Assembly: GCA_024278035.1 (NCBI GenBank)
Contig: JAJRUA010000420.1
Span: 1-8,523, forward strand
Origin: Planctomycetota bacterium
GTDB taxonomy: Bacteria > Planctomycetota > Planctomycetia > Pirellulales > Lacipirellulaceae
Reading direction: 5' to 3'
DNA length: 8,523 nucleotides
Made by a program: the position numbers and the translations under genes. The notes beneath the pieces are model-generated. The model was given only the letters and a program-made list of their open reading frames with translations. It had not been told where the DNA came from and did no database searches. Position 1 is the stretch's first letter. Each line of letters begins with the position of its first letter. This document shows positions 6,109 to 8,523 of the stretch, piece after piece.

Positions 6109-6143
6109 CGGGGGAGGGGGATACCTCCGCGGCTAACCCGCGG
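6098..6143 (+). terminator. Two short GC hairpins at the end of glgC
   Basis: CCCCCG-AATAA-CGGGGG (6098-6114) is a perfect 6-bp stem whose loop contains the glgC TAA stop. It is followed by CCGCGG-CTAAC-CCGCGG (6127-6143), a second 6-bp stem. Neither is followed by a T-run, so an intrinsic terminator is only one possibility; the second carries the GGCTAA core seen in other repeats of this window. Confidence 0.35.
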
Positions 6144-6177
6144 CTTACACCGGAAGGCTATTATCCTAGGGGCCACG

Positions 6178-6205
6178 TAGACGATTTCGGCCTAGCCGGT
6201 AGAAT
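6178..6205 (+). promoter_or_regulatory. Possible promoter upstream of the MORN-repeat gene
   Basis: TAGAAT (6200-6205) resembles a -10 box and is preceded after 16 bases by TAGACG (6178-6183), a weak -35. It sits about 55 bases before the ATG at 6261, in the 152-base spacer after glgC. The match is modest. Confidence 0.25.
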
Positions 6206-6260
6206 GAGGGCCTGCGTTCTTCCAGATAACGATTAACTCCCCCCCCCAATTGGCTTTCCG

Positions 6261-7109
6261 ATGCCTTTGCTTCCCCAAGTTCCTTTGATTCGCTTTCTTA
6301 GCTTTGGTGCCTTTCTCGTTGTTAGTTGGCTAACCGTACCAGTGGTCTTGGGGCAAACGACGGATTCGTCCGGAGATGCCACCGCTACAGCGGAAGAAGA
6401 TGCAGAGCGAAATCAAGGGCGAGAGACGGTTGATGTGGAGCCTTACACGGGCCCCCCCATCTTCCTTTTTGAAGGCGAAGCCCCCCCTCCTCCCTCTGAG
6501 GTGGAGTCGCGCGTCGTTAAAGAAAATTACGACGGAAGCGAGGCCCGCCGTTTTGAGCGACGCTTGATTCTCTTCTCAGATGACTCCGTTTATAGCGACG
6601 GTCCGCACAAGGAGTTTTACCCGAATGGCCAACTTTTTGTTGATGGGAAGTTCACTAAAAGTCGCGCCACTGGCAAGTGGTCCTTTTACCACCCCGACGG
6701 CAAAATCGCTAAAGAAGTGACCTACGTCAACGGTCACCCCGATGGCGAAGTCCAAATCTTCGGCAAAGAGGGGCAGCTAATCGCGGAACGGTCTTACAAA
6801 AAAGGGGTGCGTGATGGGGTGTGGGCCTTTTACGACAAAGAGGGAAAGCAAAAACTTCGTGAAGAGAGCTACCGTGATGGCAAACCCGACGGCGTGTGGA
6901 AAATTTGGTACTCGAATGGCCAACTACGACAGTTGGTACACTTTGTTCAAGGCCAACAAGAAGGACTGGCAACCGAATGGACGCAGACCGGTGAAAAACG
7001 GGGCGAAGCGATGTTTATTGCTGGCAAACGAGACGGCAAAACTACGCTTTGGCAACGGGATGGAAAGGTGGTCGAACGAATGTACAAAGCAGGTCAACTG
7101 GTCGAGTGA
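6261..7109 (+). CDS. Exported protein with seven MORN_2-type (YwqK-like) repeats
   Basis: Function unknown. The 282 residues begin with a clear Sec signal: Arg11, then a hydrophobic run (12-30), and a likely cleavage after Val-Leu-Gly31; there is no lipobox Cys. Residues 32-110 are acidic and proline-rich (EAPPPPSEVE), so probably flexible. From about 114 to the end are seven tandem units of roughly 24 residues, each like DGVWKIWYSNGQLRQLVHF: units start near 114, 137, 161, 185, 210, 234 and 258, with a G-x-W/x-x-x-Y-x-x-x-G core. This is the MORN_2 type, which automatic pipelines often name 'toxin-antitoxin system YwqK family antitoxin'; nothing here supports a toxin partner. Such repeats form extended beta-hairpin ladders, suggesting a binding or scaffold role outside the cytoplasmic membrane. 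ftsH follows 73 bases downstream on the same strand. No Shine-Dalgarno; a C9 run lies 13 bases before the ATG. Confidence 0.85.
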   Translation: MPLLPQVPLIRFLSFGAFLVVSWLTVPVVLGQTTDSSGDATATAEEDAERNQGRETVDVEPYTGPPIFLFEGEAPPPPSEVESRVVKENYDGSEARRFERRLILFSDDSVYSDGPHKEFYPNGQLFVDGKFTKSRATGKWSFYHPDGKIAKEVTYVNGHPDGEVQIFGKEGQLIAERSYKKGVRDGVWAFYDKEGKQKLREESYRDGKPDGVWKIWYSNGQLRQLVHFVQGQQEGLATEWTQTGEKRGEAMFIAGKRDGKTTLWQRDGKVVERMYKAGQLVE

Positions 7110-7182
7110 ACGACAATTGCTTGACATCCCAAAGCTGACGAATTTCCTCCCGCAAGATTTTGCTTCTGTAAGACGCTGACCT

Positions 7183-8523
7183 ATGGCTGACGCCCCCCCC
7201 CATTCTTCCAAGCCCGCCGACAATTCGCCGAAACCTTCGGCGGCTGACGACGGACCTCTCGCCGATAAATCGTCGGGCAATCCGAAGAGGCCCGAAACCT
7301 CCCAATCGCCCGAGGGACGCCGTTTCGGGGCCAATTGGATCTTGCTGCTGATCGCCTTGGGCGTTGGCCTGATGGTAGCCCAGTTCTTTGCCGTTCCACG
7401 GGCTCTGATTGACTACACCACATTTTGGGGTGAAGTTGAAAAAGGCAATGTCAGCAAAGTCATCATCATGGGACGCACCCTCAATGGCGAGTTCGTTGAA
7501 CCGCCGCTTGCTCCCCTTGCCGAAGGGAAAGAGGAAGAGGCCGAATCGCGTGGGCCCCTGCCAAAGGAGTTCATCGTTACCCTCGGCCCACGTTCTGCTG
7601 AGGCACTGGAAGCCAAGCTTCTCGACAAAGGGGTCCCCACCACTTACCAACAGCCGTTTGATTTCAACGCCCTCTTTACGCTGATATGGCTCGCACTACT
7701 CATCGGCATGGGCGTTTGGATGTGGACCTTTCTGCGTCGTAGCCGCGATCAAATGATGGGGGGCGGAATGCTTGGCAACGTCACCAAGAGCCCGGCACGG
7801 CTTTTTGATGCGGAGAGTGGCGACGACCCCACCACGTTTGACGATGTGGCTGGCCTCAAGGGAGTGAAGGACGACCTCAAAGAAGTTGTCGAGTTCCTCA
7901 GCGATCCAGAAAAGTTCCAGCGGTTGGGGGCTCGTGTACCCAAGGGCGTTTTACTTAGCGGTCCTCCCGGCACCGGCAAAACCTTGCTGGCGCGTGCCGT
8001 GGCGGGCGAAGCGGGGGTTCCCTTTTTCTCGATCAATGGCTCCGAGTTCATTCAGCTTTTTGTGGGAGTCGGAGCGAGCCGTGTTCGCGACATGTTCAAG
8101 ACGGCCAAAAAACAGGCCCCCGCGATTTTGTTCATCGATGAGATCGACGCGGTCGGACGCCAGCGGGGTGCCGGCATGGGGGGCGGCCACGACGAACGCG
8201 AACAGACACTCAACCAAATCCTCAGCGAGATGGACGGTTTCTCCTCCAAGGAGACCGTCATTGTCATTGCCGCTACGAACCGGCCCGACGTACTAGACCC
8301 GGCTCTCCTACGCCCCGGCAGGTTCGACCGCAACATTGTGGTCGATCGGCCGACGATCCGAGGCCGCGAAGAACTGTTCGATGTGCATTCACGCAATGTG
8401 CCGATCGCCGATACGGTCGATTTCGCCAAGCTAGCCCGGGCAACCGTCGGCATGACGGGGGCCGACATCATGAACCTTGTCAACGAGGCAGCTCTCTGGG
8501 CCACACGACAAGACAAGTCGGTC
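7183..8523 (+). CDS. ftsH: ATP-dependent zinc metalloprotease FtsH, N-terminal part (runs off the window)
   Basis: Hexameric inner-membrane AAA+ protease that degrades damaged or regulatory membrane and cytosolic proteins. The frame is open for 447 codons to the window edge. Domains: a charged, Pro/Ser-rich cytoplasmic tail (1-50), longer than in E. coli; first membrane segment (about 51-70, [20 protein letters not shown]); a periplasmic domain with an acidic insert (72-160, KEEEAES near 116-122); second membrane segment (about 162-184); then the AAA+ module with Walker A GPPGTGKT (260-267), the pore loop Phe293-Val-Gly in [10 protein letters not shown], Walker B ILFIDEID (315-322), and the second region of homology [20 protein letters not shown] with arginine fingers Arg380 and Arg383. 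The HEXXH zinc protease domain lies beyond the window. The ATG at 7183 is fixed by an in-frame TGA at 7177-7179. No Shine-Dalgarno is seen. A C9 run (7193-7201) occupies codons 4-7. Confidence 0.97.
   Translation, partial: MADAPPHSSKPADNSPKPSAADDGPLADKSSGNPKRPETSQSPEGRRFGANWILLLIALGVGLMVAQFFAVPRALIDYTTFWGEVEKGNVSKVIIMGRTLNGEFVEPPLAPLAEGKEEEAESRGPLPKEFIVTLGPRSAEALEAKLLDKGVPTTYQQPFDFNALFTLIWLALLIGMGVWMWTFLRRSRDQMMGGGMLGNVTKSPARLFDAESGDDPTTFDDVAGLKGVKDDLKEVVEFLSDPEKFQRLGARVPKGVLLSGPPGTGKTLLARAVAGEAGVPFFSINGSEFIQLFVGVGASRVRDMFKTAKKQAPAILFIDEIDAVGRQRGAGMGGGHDEREQTLNQILSEMDGFSSKETVIVIAATNRPDVLDPALLRPGRFDRNIVVDRPTIRGREELFDVHSRNVPIADTVDFAKLARATVGMTGADIMNLVNEAALWATRQDKSV

Noticed and set aside
6261..7109. 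Toxin-antitoxin module suggested by YwqK-like repeats
   Set aside because: The protein has a signal peptide and no toxin-like partner is adjacent; the label reflects the repeat family only.
7121..7126. Perfect TTGACA as a promoter for ftsH
   Set aside because: No acceptable -10 box lies 15-19 bases downstream, so the hexamer alone is not enough.

Overview
This is an 8.5 kb piece of a bacterial chromosome with fairly high GC content, most likely from a planctomycete of the Pirellulales type. The assignment is an inference. It rests on almost no Shine-Dalgarno sequences, a cyanobacterial/plant-type GlgC, a phosphoglycerate-mutase-like gene paired with homoserine dehydrogenase, an FtsH with a long N-terminal tail, and spacers filled with long inverted repeats, one of them carrying a GxxExxY gene. 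No single marker proves it.

Layout. The 5' part of leuS (leucyl-tRNA synthetase) runs leftwards from 1160 and off the window edge. All other genes run rightwards: hom (homoserine dehydrogenase, 1512-2807), an ApgM-family gene (2986-4215), a broken GxxExxY gene (4263-4650), glgC (glucose-1-phosphate adenylyltransferase, 4795-6108), an exported MORN-repeat protein (6261-7109), and the start of ftsH (from 7183, leaving the window after 447 codons). No tRNA, rRNA, CRISPR array or transposase was seen.

Function. Hom makes homoserine. The ApgM-like enzyme beside it may be the alternative homoserine kinase proposed for this family rather than a glycolytic mutase, which would make the two consecutive steps of threonine synthesis. 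GlgC makes ADP-glucose for glycogen and keeps the two lysines linked to 3-phosphoglycerate activation in the cyanobacterial enzyme. FtsH is the membrane AAA+ protease. The MORN protein has no assignable function.

The unusual part of the window is its repeats. A 178-bp nested inverted repeat lies between leuS and hom. A 159-bp inverted repeat fills the hom/apgM spacer and includes a terminator-like stem followed by a T-rich run. A cassette of about 565 bp, bounded by 36-bp inverted repeats, fills the apgM/glgC spacer and holds the decayed GxxExxY gene. A perfect 29-bp palindrome lies inside the leuS coding sequence and is translated in frame. The arms of the second and third elements share a period of about 9 bp and a GAACCAC start, so they look like members of one superfamily. 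I see no convincing evidence for a wholly new multi-gene system. The repeat elements, the coding palindrome and the hom/apgM pairing are the items most worth a second look.
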